Shown one piece after another: positions 34,589-44,074 of a stretch of DNA of 64,000 bases. This stretch comes from Rhizobium sullae (GTDB lineage: Bacteria; Pseudomonadota; Alphaproteobacteria; Rhizobiales; Rhizobiaceae). A program made the position numbers and the translations under genes. How positions within the stretch are numbered: position 1 is the first letter of the stretch; the number at the start of each line of letters is the position of its first letter. The notes beneath the pieces were generated by a model. That model did no database searches and was not told where the DNA came from. It saw only the letters and a program-made list of their open reading frames with translations. The DNA lies in NCBI RefSeq assembly GCF_900169785.1, contig NZ_FWER01000011.1, forward strand, positions 62,001-126,000, in the 5' to 3' direction.

Positions 34589-35631
34589 TATTCTGTCCCT
34601 TCCTTTCGGGCGGCTGTCATTTTCAGTATTTCTTCGCCGATGGCATTCAGTGGCAGCTGCTGCTCAACGGCACCGAGTTCATAGGCCACTCGCGGCATTC
34701 CGTAGACCACGCAGGTCTTTTCGTTCTGTCCGAGAGTGCGCGCGCCTGCATGGCGCATCTTCAAGAGACCAGCCGCGCCATCGCGGCCCATGCCTGTCAG
34801 GATCACGCCGACCGCATTGCGTCCGGCAAGTTCGGCAACGGAATCGAAGAGAACGTCGACCGAGGGGCGATGTCCGTTCACCGGATCGCGCTCGACGAGA
34901 CGGCAACAGGGAGCCGACGCATTTGCGACCTGCAAATGACGTTCTCCGCCTGGTGCCAGATAAATCTTACCAATCTCTAAACGTGCGCCATCCGTCGCCT
35001 CTTCGACGACCGGAGCACAGAGGCGGTTAAGGCGCTCAGCAAAGCTTTTCGTGAAGGTCGGCGGCATATGCTGGGTAATGACCGTCGGCGGGCAGTTCGC
35101 CGGAAACTTCTGAAGCACCGCGATCAGTGCTTCGACGCCGCCCGTCGACGAACCGATCGCAACGATCTTGCGGCCGACCCGGAAATCGGCGACCGATACC
35201 GGCGGAACCGGAGTTGCAGCCGGCTGCACGAACTGGCGTTGCGTGCGCGCGGCAGCCTTGACCTTCTCGGCGAGGTCGCCGAACGGGCGCAGCTCGCCGG
35301 GGGCAGGCTTCCCGACGCAATCGAAGGCGCCGATTTCGAGCGCAGCCAGGGTTGCTTCCGCGCCGCGGTGCGTCATGGTGGAGACCATGATGACCGGCAT
35401 AGGGCGAAGCCGCATGATCTTCTCGAGGAATTCCAGGCCGTTCATGTTCGGCATCTCGATGTCGAGCGTGACGACATCGGGATTGAGCTTCTTGATTGCC
35501 TCGCGCGCTTCCAGTGCATCGCCCGCCTGGCCGATGACGCTGACCTCCGGATCGGAACTCAAGACGGCGCTTATCAGCCCGCGCATCGTCGGGGAGTCGT
35601 CAACGACGAGAACTCTTGCCGGTGCGCTCAT
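34588..35631 (-). CDS. cheB: Chemotaxis methylesterase/deamidase CheB
   Basis: A 347-residue protein with a receiver domain (phosphoacceptor D57 in [10 protein letters not shown]) and a C-terminal methylesterase domain whose Ser-His-Asp triad is seen in GSSTGG, QHMPP and GMGRDGAAG. It resets receptors by removing methyl groups added by CheR. The start overlaps the cheR stop by four bases. Confidence 0.97.
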   Translation of the reverse strand: MSAPARVLVVDDSPTMRGLISAVLSSDPEVSVIGQAGDALEAREAIKKLNPDVVTLDIEMPNMNGLEFLEKIMRLRPMPVIMVSTMTHRGAEATLAALEIGAFDCVGKPAPGELRPFGDLAEKVKAAARTQRQFVQPAATPVPPVSVADFRVGRKIVAIGSSTGGVEALIAVLQKFPANCPPTVITQHMPPTFTKSFAERLNRLCAPVVEEATDGARLEIGKIYLAPGGERHLQVANASAPCCRLVERDPVNGHRPSVDVLFDSVAELAGRNAVGVILTGMGRDGAAGLLKMRHAGARTLGQNEKTCVVYGMPRVAYELGAVEQQLPLNAIGEEILKMTAARKEGTE

Positions 35632-36539
35632 CCCTTTCTCCCCAGTCCCTTCGTCGTGTGGCGATACGTCGTGACGCCGATATTGTCGAAGACGTGCTTT
35701 GCTTCGCCGGATACGCGCTCGGAATGGCCGATGTAAAGATGTCCGCCTTCAGGCAGCAGTTCGGCAAAGCGCGTCCAGATCTTCATCTGCGTCGGTTCGT
35801 CGAAATAGATGACGACGTTGCGGCAAAAGATGATGTCGAACTTGCCCTTGAAGGGCCACTGCGCCATCAGGTTCAGCTCGTTGTAGGTGATCAGGCGCTT
35901 GACGCGGTCATCGACCTGGAATTTACGGCGGCCATCCACGTTGACTTCCATGAACCACTGCTTGCGCATGGCCGGCGACACGGTTTCGAGAGCCGTCTCG
36001 TCGTAGGATCCGGCGCGAGCGAGATTGAGTATCTTTGGGTCGATATCGGTTGCCAGGATCTTGAAATCGTAGTCGGCGACATTCGGCATCATCGAAAGCA
36101 CGGTCAGCGCAATCGAATAGGGCTCCTGCCCGTCGGAAGATGCGGCCGACCAGATACGGACACGCCCGCCCATCTTGGCACGGTTCAGAAGCTCCGGCAG
36201 CACATGGTCACGCAAGTGCTCGAAATGGTGGTTCTCGCGGAAGAAGCGCGTGAAATTGGTGGTCAGATGCGAAAGCATTTCGCGGCGCGGCGCCGCACCG
36301 GCGGGTGAGGAGACCAGCGAACAGTATTCGCGGAAGCCCGAAAGGCCGAGATTGCGGATATGCTTGGAAAGACGCGAATAAACCAGTGAAGCCTTGGTCT
36401 CGTTCAGGAAGATCCCCGCATCTGAGTAGATCATCGCAGCGATTTCCGTAAGGTCGCGGCGCGTCAGCGGATATTCGCCGCTCGCCAGAACCTCGTCCGG
36501 GTTCCCCTGCCTGAGATCTTTTGCACTCAACGCATTCAT
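35628..36539 (-). CDS. cheR: Chemoreceptor methyltransferase CheR
   Basis: A 303-residue SAM-dependent glutamyl methyltransferase. The N-terminal helical domain ([12 protein letters not shown]) precedes the SAM-binding part ([20 protein letters not shown]) with the acidic strand [16 protein letters not shown] and [14 protein letters not shown]. The open frame extends to 36929, but that is inside cheW; the ATG at 36539 overlaps the cheW stop (ATGA) and gives [13 protein letters not shown]. Confidence 0.95.
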   Translation of the reverse strand: MNALSAKDLRQGNPDEVLASGEYPLTRRDLTEIAAMIYSDAGIFLNETKASLVYSRLSKHIRNLGLSGFREYCSLVSSPAGAAPRREMLSHLTTNFTRFFRENHHFEHLRDHVLPELLNRAKMGGRVRIWSAASSDGQEPYSIALTVLSMMPNVADYDFKILATDIDPKILNLARAGSYDETALETVSPAMRKQWFMEVNVDGRRKFQVDDRVKRLITYNELNLMAQWPFKGKFDIIFCRNVVIYFDEPTQMKIWTRFAELLPEGGHLYIGHSERVSGEAKHVFDNIGVTTYRHTTKGLGRKG

Positions 36540-37003
36540 GCAGCTTCGCTTTCCGTATCGGGGAAGAGGGCTTCCAGTTCGACCAGGCAGATCATCCGTT
36601 TTTCGATTGCAAGAATGCCGCGGGCGAACTGGCGTTCTGTGTCGGAAGAGATTTCCGGCGTCGGTTGAATATTGTCGTCGGTCACGGTGAGGATGTCCGA
36701 GACCGCGTCGACGAGCAGACCGACGACCTTCCGCCGGACCTGCGCGACAATGATGACGTGGCGTACCGACGGCTCGGCGGGCTTCATGCCGAGCCGCGCC
36801 GAAAGATCGATGATCGGCAGCACCGCGCCGCGCAGGTTGATGACGCCCTTCATGTAGCCTGGCGAATGCGGCATGGCCGTTGCCGGCGTCCAGCCGCGAA
36901 TTTCGCGAACCGACATGATGTTTACGCAAAATTCCTGGTCGCCGATGCGGAACGCGATGAGTTCGCGATCCCCCTGGCTCAGATTTTTCACGGCGTACGA
37001 CAT
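36536..37003 (-). CDS. cheW: Chemotaxis coupling protein CheW
   Basis: A 155-residue coupling protein linking CheA to receptors. The SH3-like fold is recognisable by [20 protein letters not shown], the [20 protein letters not shown] core and [14 protein letters not shown]. It lies three bases after cheA. Confidence 0.97.
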   Translation of the reverse strand: MSYAVKNLSQGDRELIAFRIGDQEFCVNIMSVREIRGWTPATAMPHSPGYMKGVINLRGAVLPIIDLSARLGMKPAEPSVRHVIIVAQVRRKVVGLLVDAVSDILTVTDDNIQPTPEISSDTERQFARGILAIEKRMICLVELEALFPDTESEAA

Positions 37004-37006
37004 GGC

Positions 37007-39295
37007 TTATCCCACTGCTGCCAACGACATTTCAGGCTTCAGGGCCTGGCCGCGCGAGGCGCCGACAACGGCATCGACATCGAGGATGAGCGCCACGCGC
37101 CCGTCACCGAGGATGGTTGCCGCGGCGATGCCCGGCACATGCGTGTAGTTCGCCTCCAGGCTCTTGATAACGACCTGCCGCTGACCCTGGATCGCGTCGA
37201 CCATAAGCGCGCGCTGGCCGCCACCTTCGGATTCCACCAGCAGTGCGACCCCTTCGACCGGATTTGCCTGCGTGGCGCGGAAGTTCAGGATGCGGCCGAC
37301 ATCGACCAGCGGGCAGAACGAGTTGCGGATCGAGATCAGGCGGTGGTTCGCACCGAATGAGTGGATCGCAGCTGCTTCCGGCTGCAGTGTCTCGACGATG
37401 GCTGTCAGCGGAACGACAAGCGTCTGGCCGGCAACCGTGACCACCATGCCGTCGAGGACGGCGAGCGTCAGCGGCAGACTCATCGTGAAGACGGAGCCTT
37501 GGCCTGGCTTGGACGTGATGTTGATGCGCCCGCCAAGGGCCTGGATCGAGCGCTTGACGACGTCCATGCCGACGCCGCGGCCCGAAATGTCGGAGATCTT
37601 ATCGGCCGTCGAGAAGCCGGGCAGGAAGATCAGGTTGTCGATCTCCTCGTCCGAAAGGTTTGTGTCGGCGGGGATCAGGTCGTTGTCGATCGCCTTCTGG
37701 CGCACCTTCTCGCGATTGATGCCGGCGCCGTCGTCGGCCAGCTCGATCAGGATGCGGCCGGAACGGTGTTTTGCCGTCAGGCGAACCGTGCCTTCGGTAT
37801 TCTTGCCGGCTGCGGCACGCTTTTCCGGTGTTTCGATGCCGTGGTCGACGGCATTGCGGATCATGTGCGTTAGCGGTTCTGCCAGTTTGTCGATGACAGT
37901 CTTGTCGACTTCGGTGTTTTCACCTTCTGTAATCAGGCGGATGGTCTTGCCCGTCATGTCGGCGATTTCGCGAACGATGCGCGACATGCGCTGGAAGACC
38001 GGCTTTACCGGCTGCGCGCGGATCGCCATCACCGAATCCTGGATCTCGCGGGTGAGCTGCTGCAGCTCTTCGAGGCCCATATTAATGGACGAGGTGCCGG
38101 TCGTGTCGTTTTCGATGACGCTCTGCGACAGCATCGCCTGGTTGATGACCAGCTCGCCGACGAGGTTGATCAGGCGGTCAACGCGATCGAGATCGACGCG
38201 GATCGTCTGACCTGCGCCTGCTGCGGCATTGTTCTGGGCAGCAGCGGCACTTGCTGCAGCAGCCGCAGCAGATTCCCTCTTTTCGACGCGGGCGGCCGCG
38301 GCCGCCATCTGGGTTACGTTCGAGGCCGTCTCTGCGGCAGCGACGGCAGTAGCCGCATCCGACGTCGGCTGATGGGCGGGAAGCTCGGCGGCACCCTCAT
38401 CTAAGATCGAAAGGTCGAAGGGAACCGGGATCATCGGCAGTTCGTCGTTGGACGATGCGGCGGACTCGGCTTCGACAGCCTCGACCGTCAGATCGCAATC
38501 CCATTCGGCGAATTCGAACACGGTGCGAATGGCGTCCTCGCCCTTGTCCGTCATCAGCGTGATGTTCCAGCTAAGATAAGCAGCCTCCGCATCAAGATCG
38601 TCGAGACCCGGCAGATCGTCCATGTTGCAGTAACTGCTCATTTCACCGAGGCGCGAGAGATCGCGCAGCAGAAGCGTGGCATCGTTGCCCTTAGAATAGA
38701 GGTCGGAGCGCGGCTTGAAGGTGATTTCATAGACAGGAAGACCGGAGCCGGCCTCGTCCTCACCGCCGAAATCATCGAAGGAAAAGGGTATCGGCTGGAA
38801 ACCGCTGTCGTCGGCCGTCTTGGGCGCCTCCACTGCTGGGGAAAGCGCCGGAGCCGCCTTTGCGGCAGGTTTCGATGCCGGCGCTTCAGCGGCTGCGGAC
38901 GGAGACAGCAGCTCTCCATTCGCCAGCGCTTCCAGTTCCTTCACCAGACCGCGGCTGCGGCTTTCGTCGACGCTGCCGCCGTCGCGGGCGGCATTGGTGA
39001 GGTCCGCCAGCACGTCGGCCGATTTCAGCATGACCTTCAGGACATCCTGTGTGGGCTCAAGCTTATTGGAACGAACGCAATCAAGTGTGGTCTCGAACAC
39101 ATGGGCGAAAGCGACGAGATCGTCCAGACCGAAGGCGCCGGCGCCGCCCTTGATCGAATGGACGGCACGGAACACCGCATTGATGGTTTCCGGATCGCGA
39201 TCGCCATCATTCATTTTCATGAGACCGGATTCCAGTTCGGCGAGCTGCTCCTCGCATTCCTGGAAAAATATCTCTTTGATTTCGTTCATATCCAT
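37007..39295 (-). CDS. cheA: Chemotaxis histidine kinase CheA
   Basis: A 762-residue kinase. It has the HPt domain with H46 in AVHSIKGGAGAFG, a CheY/CheB-binding region, an Ala-rich linker (about 300-350), the dimerisation and HATPase domains (HMIRNAVDHGIETPEKR; GRGVGMDVVKRSIQALGG) and a C-terminal CheW-like domain (LAVLDGMVVTVAGQTLVVPL). It phosphorylates CheY1, CheY2 and CheB. It sits in the middle of the che operon, 16 bases after cheY1. Confidence 0.97.
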   Translation of the reverse strand: MDMNEIKEIFFQECEEQLAELESGLMKMNDGDRDPETINAVFRAVHSIKGGAGAFGLDDLVAFAHVFETTLDCVRSNKLEPTQDVLKVMLKSADVLADLTNAARDGGSVDESRSRGLVKELEALANGELLSPSAAAEAPASKPAAKAAPALSPAVEAPKTADDSGFQPIPFSFDDFGGEDEAGSGLPVYEITFKPRSDLYSKGNDATLLLRDLSRLGEMSSYCNMDDLPGLDDLDAEAAYLSWNITLMTDKGEDAIRTVFEFAEWDCDLTVEAVEAESAASSNDELPMIPVPFDLSILDEGAAELPAHQPTSDAATAVAAAETASNVTQMAAAAARVEKRESAAAAAASAAAAQNNAAAGAGQTIRVDLDRVDRLINLVGELVINQAMLSQSVIENDTTGTSSINMGLEELQQLTREIQDSVMAIRAQPVKPVFQRMSRIVREIADMTGKTIRLITEGENTEVDKTVIDKLAEPLTHMIRNAVDHGIETPEKRAAAGKNTEGTVRLTAKHRSGRILIELADDGAGINREKVRQKAIDNDLIPADTNLSDEEIDNLIFLPGFSTADKISDISGRGVGMDVVKRSIQALGGRINITSKPGQGSVFTMSLPLTLAVLDGMVVTVAGQTLVVPLTAIVETLQPEAAAIHSFGANHRLISIRNSFCPLVDVGRILNFRATQANPVEGVALLVESEGGGQRALMVDAIQGQRQVVIKSLEANYTHVPGIAAATILGDGRVALILDVDAVVGASRGQALKPEMSLAAVG

Positions 39296-39311
39296 GGAGA
39301 AAATCCTGGGT

Positions 39312-39677
39312 TTAAGCGGTTACGCGCTCAATGGCATCGATCAGCTTGGCAGGGTCGAACGGCTTGACGATCCAGCCGGTGGCTCCGGCTTGGCGGGCAC
39401 GGTTCTTCTTTTCCGCGTCGCTTTCGGTCGTGAGCACCAGGATCGGGATCGCCCGGTATTTCTCGTTGCGGCGGACACCTTCGATGAAACCGAAGCCATC
39501 GAGGCGCGGCATGTTGATGTCGGTCACGATGACGTCCGGGTTGGATTCTTCCAGGACTTCAAGACCTTCGACACCGTCTTCGGCCTGAATCGTCTCGAAG
39601 CCCGCATTGTTCAGCGTCACGAGAAGCATGTTTCGGATTGTCCGTGAATCATCCACGGTGAGCACTTTTTTCTTCAT
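39312..39677 (-). CDS. cheY1: Chemotaxis response regulator CheY1
   Basis: A 121-residue receiver domain: VDD at 8-10, phosphoacceptor D53 in VIVTDINMPR, Thr in VLTTESD and Lys in WIVKPFDP. It is the phosphate-sink CheY of the rhizobial two-CheY system. The frame is open to 39824, but that part lies in cheS; MKKKVLTVDDSR at 39677 overlaps the cheS stop. Confidence 0.95.
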   Translation of the reverse strand: MKKKVLTVDDSRTIRNMLLVTLNNAGFETIQAEDGVEGLEVLEESNPDVIVTDINMPRLDGFGFIEGVRRNEKYRAIPILVLTTESDAEKKNRARQAGATGWIVKPFDPAKLIDAIERVTA

Positions 39678-39970
39678 TGCCGGGTCTCCTTGGCAAGCAG
39701 GTGGTCGATGTCGACGCCAACCAGCTGCATGGTTTTGTGAAATGCATCGGACACTTTCGTGAAGGTGAACGAATGCTTGTCCTGGTCCCAGGTCTTCGCC
39801 GCAGCCATCAGAACCTGAGCGCACAGGCCGCCGAGGCGCTCGACGGCGGATGCATCGACCGAAAGGTCGCCGCCGCGCACTGACATGAGCTTGTCGCGCA
39901 AGGCCGAAGCCTCGTTGAGATCAAGCACCGCCGCCAGATTCAGTGTCTTCCCACTCTTCCTTGCTGCCAT
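39674..39970 (-). CDS. cheS: Chemotaxis accessory protein CheS (STAS-like)
   Basis: A 98-residue STAS-like domain (NLAAVLDLNEASALRDKLMS, then LSVDASAVERLGGLCAQVLM). In Sinorhizobium CheS binds CheA and speeds up the drain of phosphate through CheY1. It lies between icpA and cheY1, overlapping the latter by four bases. Confidence 0.9.
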   Translation of the reverse strand: MAARKSGKTLNLAAVLDLNEASALRDKLMSVRGGDLSVDASAVERLGGLCAQVLMAAAKTWDQDKHSFTFTKVSDAFHKTMQLVGVDIDHLLAKETRQ

Positions 39971-40033
39971 CAGCTTTTCCTTGTCCCGTTGTCCCTTGCC
40001 CGCAAAAATGAGGCGAGGTCGTATTCCGATAGG

Positions 40034-41665
40034 TCAATAAGCATTTCGGGCGCCTCCGAAACTCGCAGCCGGACGCGAAAACCCGAAATCCTCGTTGTCG
40101 TATTCCTCGTCCAGTGTGGCGGGACGGGCCGTGATCTCGATGCTGCGTTGGCGGGAAGCGCGAGGCGGCGCCGTTTCGACCCGCCCATTTTCGCGGGCGC
40201 TGCGGAATTCGCGGATCGTCTGCCCGAGTTCGAGGATCACCGTGTGTAGATGATCGGCACCTTCGGCCGCGCGGTTGGCGGATGCCGCGCTGTCGGCAAC
40301 CTGCCCGCCAAGCGCCTTGACGTCCGCCGTTACCATATCGAGGCTTGCAGCGTGCGCGCCCGTCTGGCTTGCAATCGTTGCGATCGCAGCATTGATGCCG
40401 GTTACCTGCCGCACGATGCTGCCGATCGAATCCTGCGTGCGGCCGACCATCTGTACGCCGGCATCGACCTGCGCCTTGGTGGTCGTGACAAGGGTTTTGA
40501 TTTCGCGGGCGGCTTCGGCAGAACGCTGGGCGAGTGCGCGCACTTCCTGCGCCACGACCGCAAAGCCGCGACCGGATTCGCCGGCACGTGCAGCCTCGAT
40601 GCCGGCGTTCAACGCAAGCAGGTTCGTCTGGAAGGCGATCTCGTCGATCGCGCCGATGATCTGGCCGATCTTTTCGGCGGACTGTTCGATATCCGCCATC
40701 GCGCTGATAGCACGGCCGACAACCTGACCGCTCTCTTCGGCGGCGGCACGGGTGGAGGCCGCGGCCTTTTCGGCCGCGCGGCTTTCCGCTGCGCCGTCGC
40801 GGACACCCCCGGCGATCACTTCGAGCGCTGCTGCTGATGTCATGAGCTGCGCGGAATGACCGGCCGCATGGCCCGAAAAGCTCTGCGAGGCAGCCGCAAG
40901 CGAACGCGTGGAAAGTTCGGCTTTCGTGGCGCGCTCGCTGATTGCGACAAATTCCGCCTGAAAGCCGTCGAGTGCCGCGTTGAGCCCACCGGCGATATCA
41001 GCGTAGGTATCTTCGCCATCGGTGGCTGCGCGCACGGTCAGGTCGCGGGCTGCAAGGCCGTCGACCACGTTACCGAAAATCCGGGTGATCTCCGTCCGGT
41101 CGTTTTCGCGCTGCTCGGCAAGCGCGCGTTGCTGCGAGGCGCGCAAGGCATTGAAACGCAGCGAGACGGCGATTTCGACATCCACCATGACGAGGCGGAT
41201 AATCGCCGTCATCATCTCGGAGACCTCTTTCGCGCGGCGCTTGGCGCCTGGCAGCAACGGCTTGCCTGCAAGCTCGCCCGCCAGACCCGAAATGATGTGC
41301 TCCAGCATGACGCCATGGCCAGCAACATGCCAGCGCGGATCAACCCCCATCTTGCTTTCGGTATCGGCAAGAACCTTGACACGCTCGGCGTAGAGGCTGT
41401 CGAAGCGGGCATCCGTCAGCACGTCCCAATGGGAGGACTGGAGATCATGCAGGCGATCGAGTTGGCGCTCGTTCTGGAAATTGCGGGCTGCGTCCGGAAA
41501 GGACTGGAAGCGCTGGAACAGGTCGCGAAGACCGCTCTTCAGCCGGGCCTCGAGCATCGGCCGGTGACGGCGCACTGCCTCGCATTGCGCGTCATCGAGA
41601 CCGGCAAAGCGCAGGCGATCGCGAAGGCTGCCTGCCTGCGCGCCTTTGGCCTGATCTGATGGCAT
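40034..41665 (-). CDS. icpA: Soluble globin-type chemoreceptor IcpA
   Basis: A 543-residue cytoplasmic receptor without membrane helices. The N-terminal about 170 residues have a protoglobin-like fold ([20 protein letters not shown]), a linker follows, and the C-terminal part is a standard MCP signalling domain (about 280-470) whose tip contains [20 protein letters not shown]. The segment that in globin-coupled sensors reads H-x-R-I-G here reads ESKMG (E103), so the haem-binding His appears lost. First gene of the che operon. The frame begins with TTG at 41677, but the ATG at 41665 has the better context. Confidence 0.93.
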   Translation of the reverse strand: MPSDQAKGAQAGSLRDRLRFAGLDDAQCEAVRRHRPMLEARLKSGLRDLFQRFQSFPDAARNFQNERQLDRLHDLQSSHWDVLTDARFDSLYAERVKVLADTESKMGVDPRWHVAGHGVMLEHIISGLAGELAGKPLLPGAKRRAKEVSEMMTAIIRLVMVDVEIAVSLRFNALRASQQRALAEQRENDRTEITRIFGNVVDGLAARDLTVRAATDGEDTYADIAGGLNAALDGFQAEFVAISERATKAELSTRSLAAASQSFSGHAAGHSAQLMTSAAALEVIAGGVRDGAAESRAAEKAAASTRAAAEESGQVVGRAISAMADIEQSAEKIGQIIGAIDEIAFQTNLLALNAGIEAARAGESGRGFAVVAQEVRALAQRSAEAAREIKTLVTTTKAQVDAGVQMVGRTQDSIGSIVRQVTGINAAIATIASQTGAHAASLDMVTADVKALGGQVADSAASANRAAEGADHLHTVILELGQTIREFRSARENGRVETAPPRASRQRSIEITARPATLDEEYDNEDFGFSRPAASFGGARNAY

Positions 41666-42099
41666 GTCCTGCCCCAATGCCTATCCCCAACCACATTCCG
41701 GATACGATCCGGTGAAAAACCTTTGTGCTCCATCCGATGAGCGCACTGCAGGGAAACGACCTGTGTAACCGCCGGCGCAAACCGGAGGGCGGACGTATCC
41801 CGATCAGCAAATCTGTTTCGGAAAAGAGACGGATACCGGATCGAGCCGGTACGGCGGGACGGCGTCATGCCTGGTGGGAACGAGCAAACATCTTCCCATT
41901 CCGACGTGTATCGCAATGTTTATGGTTAATTCCTTGCTTGAAGGTTAATTGGCGCTTTAACAATCCGCCCTTTCCCAAGCATTCCGAGCGCCTTCAGCGA
42001 AATAGTCTCTGGGCGTTGCAGGCGCGCTACAAGTCCCGCACAAGCTCTGTGTTATATCCCACCTGTTAGACATGACATGATGTCGTTAAGGATAGAGCA
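41666..42099. other. Intergenic region between icpA and the small ORF
   Basis: 434 bases. It holds the icpA leader element and two TTAACC boxes (41934-41959 on the minus strand, 19 bases apart). Presumably both divergent promoters lie here. No other ORF looks real. Confidence 0.55.
41831..41871 (-). promoter_or_regulatory. Flagellin-type leader element upstream of icpA
   Basis: Minus strand: GGCATGACGC, TACCGGCTCGA, TCCGGTATCC. Order and spacing (31 bases from GGCATG to TCCGG) match the flaD copy and resemble flaA-flaC (30-35 bases). It lies about 165-205 bases upstream of icpA, suggesting co-regulation of the che operon with the flagellins. Confidence 0.5.
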
Positions 42100-42213
42100 A
42101 TGATTGTTCTCGGACTGGGTTCCTGCCTCATCGCAATCGCGACGCTGGCCGCCGTCGCCCTGCTCGAGCGGATCGAAGCCAGTCGCGGCGCAACCACCCT
42201 TCGTGTGCTCTGA
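42100..42213 (+). CDS. Small membrane peptide, 37 residues
   Basis: A short ORF starting MIVLGLGSCLIAIATLAAVA with one hydrophobic helix (about 3-21) and a charged C-terminus (LLERIEASRGATTLRVL). It has a good Shine-Dalgarno (AAGGA, seven bases upstream). Small single-helix proteins are common and often unannotated, so I list it as plausible. Function unknown. Confidence 0.45.
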   Translation: MIVLGLGSCLIAIATLAAVALLERIEASRGATTLRVL

Positions 42214-42307
42214 ACCTGCGGCATAGTGCGGCGTTCTGCGCCGCCCCTGTTGGCAGCCCCCTTCCTCTGATGTATCGCAGGCGCCTCAAGCTCAGCGGAC
42301 GTTGTTC

Positions 42308-43735
42308 ATGACTGCCAGGACAGGCCTTTTCATCATTCTCGCCGTCACTCTGTGGCGTATCGTGATGCTGCATTTCGACACGACGGATTTCTTCGTCGAC
42401 GAGGCACAGTACTGGTTCTGGTCGCAGAATCTCGACTTCGGCTATTACTCGAAGCCGCCTATGATCGCCTGGCTCATCCGCGCGATGACGGAAATTTCGG
42501 GCTCCACCGACATTTTTTGGGTGCGCCTTTGCGGGCCCCTCGTGCACGTGGCCACCGCGCTGTTGCTGATGCAGTTCGCCAGGCGAGTTGCCGGTCCTAA
42601 GATCGAAGGCTGGACCGGCGCTATCTACATCACGATGCCTGCCGTCGCGCTCTCGTCCGTGTTCTTTTCTACCGATGTCGTTCTTCTGTTCTTCATGACG
42701 ATCGGCCTTTGGGCCTATTTCGGCCTGAGCGAGAAGCGTTCGGTCGTGCTCGCACTTGTCATGGGCGTTGCCTTCGGGTGTTCCTTCCTGTCGAAATACG
42801 CGATCCTTTTCATCGTGCCCGGCGGATTGATCGCGCTGCTTCTTGTTCCGGCTGCGCGTATTGCCTGGCGCGACTTCTTCATTTCCGTGGCGACCGCGCT
42901 CATCGTCGCCTCGCCCAACCTTTGGTGGAACGTCACCCACGACGCGACAACCGTCCGCCACACCGAGGACATCGCGAAGTGGGACCAGATGCAACTGAAC
43001 TTTGGCGGTGCGCTCGAATTCTTCGCCGCCCAGTTCGGCGTCGTCGGGCCGATCGTCTTCTTCGCCATGCTTTGGGCGACGTGGCGCATGATCAAAGGCA
43101 AGAGCGACGAGAAGGAAAAACTTCTCATCTGGCTTTCCATGCCCGTCGTCCTGCTGATTACGCTGCAGGCCTTCGTCGCGAAGGCCGAGGCGAATTGGGG
43201 CGTATCGGCCTATGTCGCAGGCACGGTTCTTGCTGTGTCAGTCCTCACGCAGCTCTGGCCGAAGGGCCTGCGCATCTCGCTCATCATCGGCGGCCTCGCA
43301 AGCTTCCTGTTCCCGCTCGCCGCGATCTTTGCACATCAGCTTGTCCTTCCGGGCGGAAATGAAGCGATGAAGCGCTATCTCGGCCGCAGCGAGATCAGCC
43401 GAGAGGTCGGCACGCTCGCCAAGCAGGCTGGTGTCGGCACCGTCGTTACCGACAACCGCGATTTCGTCGCCGACATGTTCCATACGCTGAGAGACGAGCC
43501 GCTCAAGATCTACTCGCGTCCGCCCGCCGGCTTCCCGGCCAATTACTATGAGCAGAATTTCGCCCTGCCTGCGGATGTGCAAGATCAAGTCCTCTTCGTC
43601 ACGCACAATGAGCTGACCTGTGCGACCGCTGCGCCTGAGTTGGTCAAAAGCTGGCAACCGGCGGACGGTTACTACCGCGGCAAGACGATCAACGCCTACA
43701 AGGTGCCGGCCGTCTGCCTGCGACCGCAGGGTTAA
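42308..43735 (+). CDS. Family 39 glycosyltransferase (ArnT/PMT-like), multi-pass membrane protein
   Basis: A 475-residue protein with about ten to twelve hydrophobic helices and the GT39 signature in the first periplasmic loop: DEAQYW at residues 31-36 (catalytic acidic pair D31/E32), followed by YYSKPPMIAWLIRA. Such enzymes move sugars from a polyprenyl-phosphate carrier to lipid A or proteins in the periplasm. The acceptor cannot be told from sequence. A TTG two codons upstream (42302) is an alternative start. It converges on and overlaps the small XRE gene by four bases. Confidence 0.87.
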   Translation: MTARTGLFIILAVTLWRIVMLHFDTTDFFVDEAQYWFWSQNLDFGYYSKPPMIAWLIRAMTEISGSTDIFWVRLCGPLVHVATALLLMQFARRVAGPKIEGWTGAIYITMPAVALSSVFFSTDVVLLFFMTIGLWAYFGLSEKRSVVLALVMGVAFGCSFLSKYAILFIVPGGLIALLLVPAARIAWRDFFISVATALIVASPNLWWNVTHDATTVRHTEDIAKWDQMQLNFGGALEFFAAQFGVVGPIVFFAMLWATWRMIKGKSDEKEKLLIWLSMPVVLLITLQAFVAKAEANWGVSAYVAGTVLAVSVLTQLWPKGLRISLIIGGLASFLFPLAAIFAHQLVLPGGNEAMKRYLGRSEISREVGTLAKQAGVGTVVTDNRDFVADMFHTLRDEPLKIYSRPPAGFPANYYEQNFALPADVQDQVLFVTHNELTCATAAPELVKSWQPADGYYRGKTINAYKVPAVCLRPQG

Positions 43736-43995
43736 ATGCTGCGCGCGGGAGGCAGGCAGAGCCCTATCCCCGCCCCTTCGATCTCAACGAAACGGACGCC
43801 GCCGTCCTCGAAGGCGAGCCGCAGCTGCGCCTCGGTGGCGCGATGGATTTCATGGTACTGCCCTTCGTAGTCGCGTATCGTGCTGCGGGAGACCGCCGCC
43901 TTCGCGGCAAGGTCCGCCTGCGTCCAATCGAGCAACCCTCGTGCGGCGCGGCATAAAGCAGGTGTCAGAATAGTTTCCTTTGCGCCTTGACCCAT
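43732..43995 (-). CDS. Small XRE-family DNA-binding protein
   Basis: An 87-residue helix-turn-helix protein: ARGLLDWTQADLAAKAAVSR followed by STIRDYE is a Cro/C1-type HTH. The C-terminal half (LRLAFEDGGVRFVEIEGAGI) resembles the small extension of many rhizobial HTH proteins. The frame is open to 44151, but MGQGAKETIL at 43995 leaves 79 bases to the divergent antiporter gene, which it might control. Confidence 0.78.
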   Translation of the reverse strand: MGQGAKETILTPALCRAARGLLDWTQADLAAKAAVSRSTIRDYEGQYHEIHRATEAQLRLAFEDGGVRFVEIEGAGIGLCLPPARSI

Positions 43996-44074
43996 AATCC
44001 CAAACCACCCATATTGGTCAACATGCGCCATATATGTCATGTTTTGAACGGGAATTCCAGATCGGGAGGGAGCA

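Noticed and set aside
39970..40188. A 72-codon minus-strand frame between cheS and icpA
   Set aside because: It overlaps the 3' end of icpA in another frame and has no domain; cheS already follows icpA directly as in related operons.
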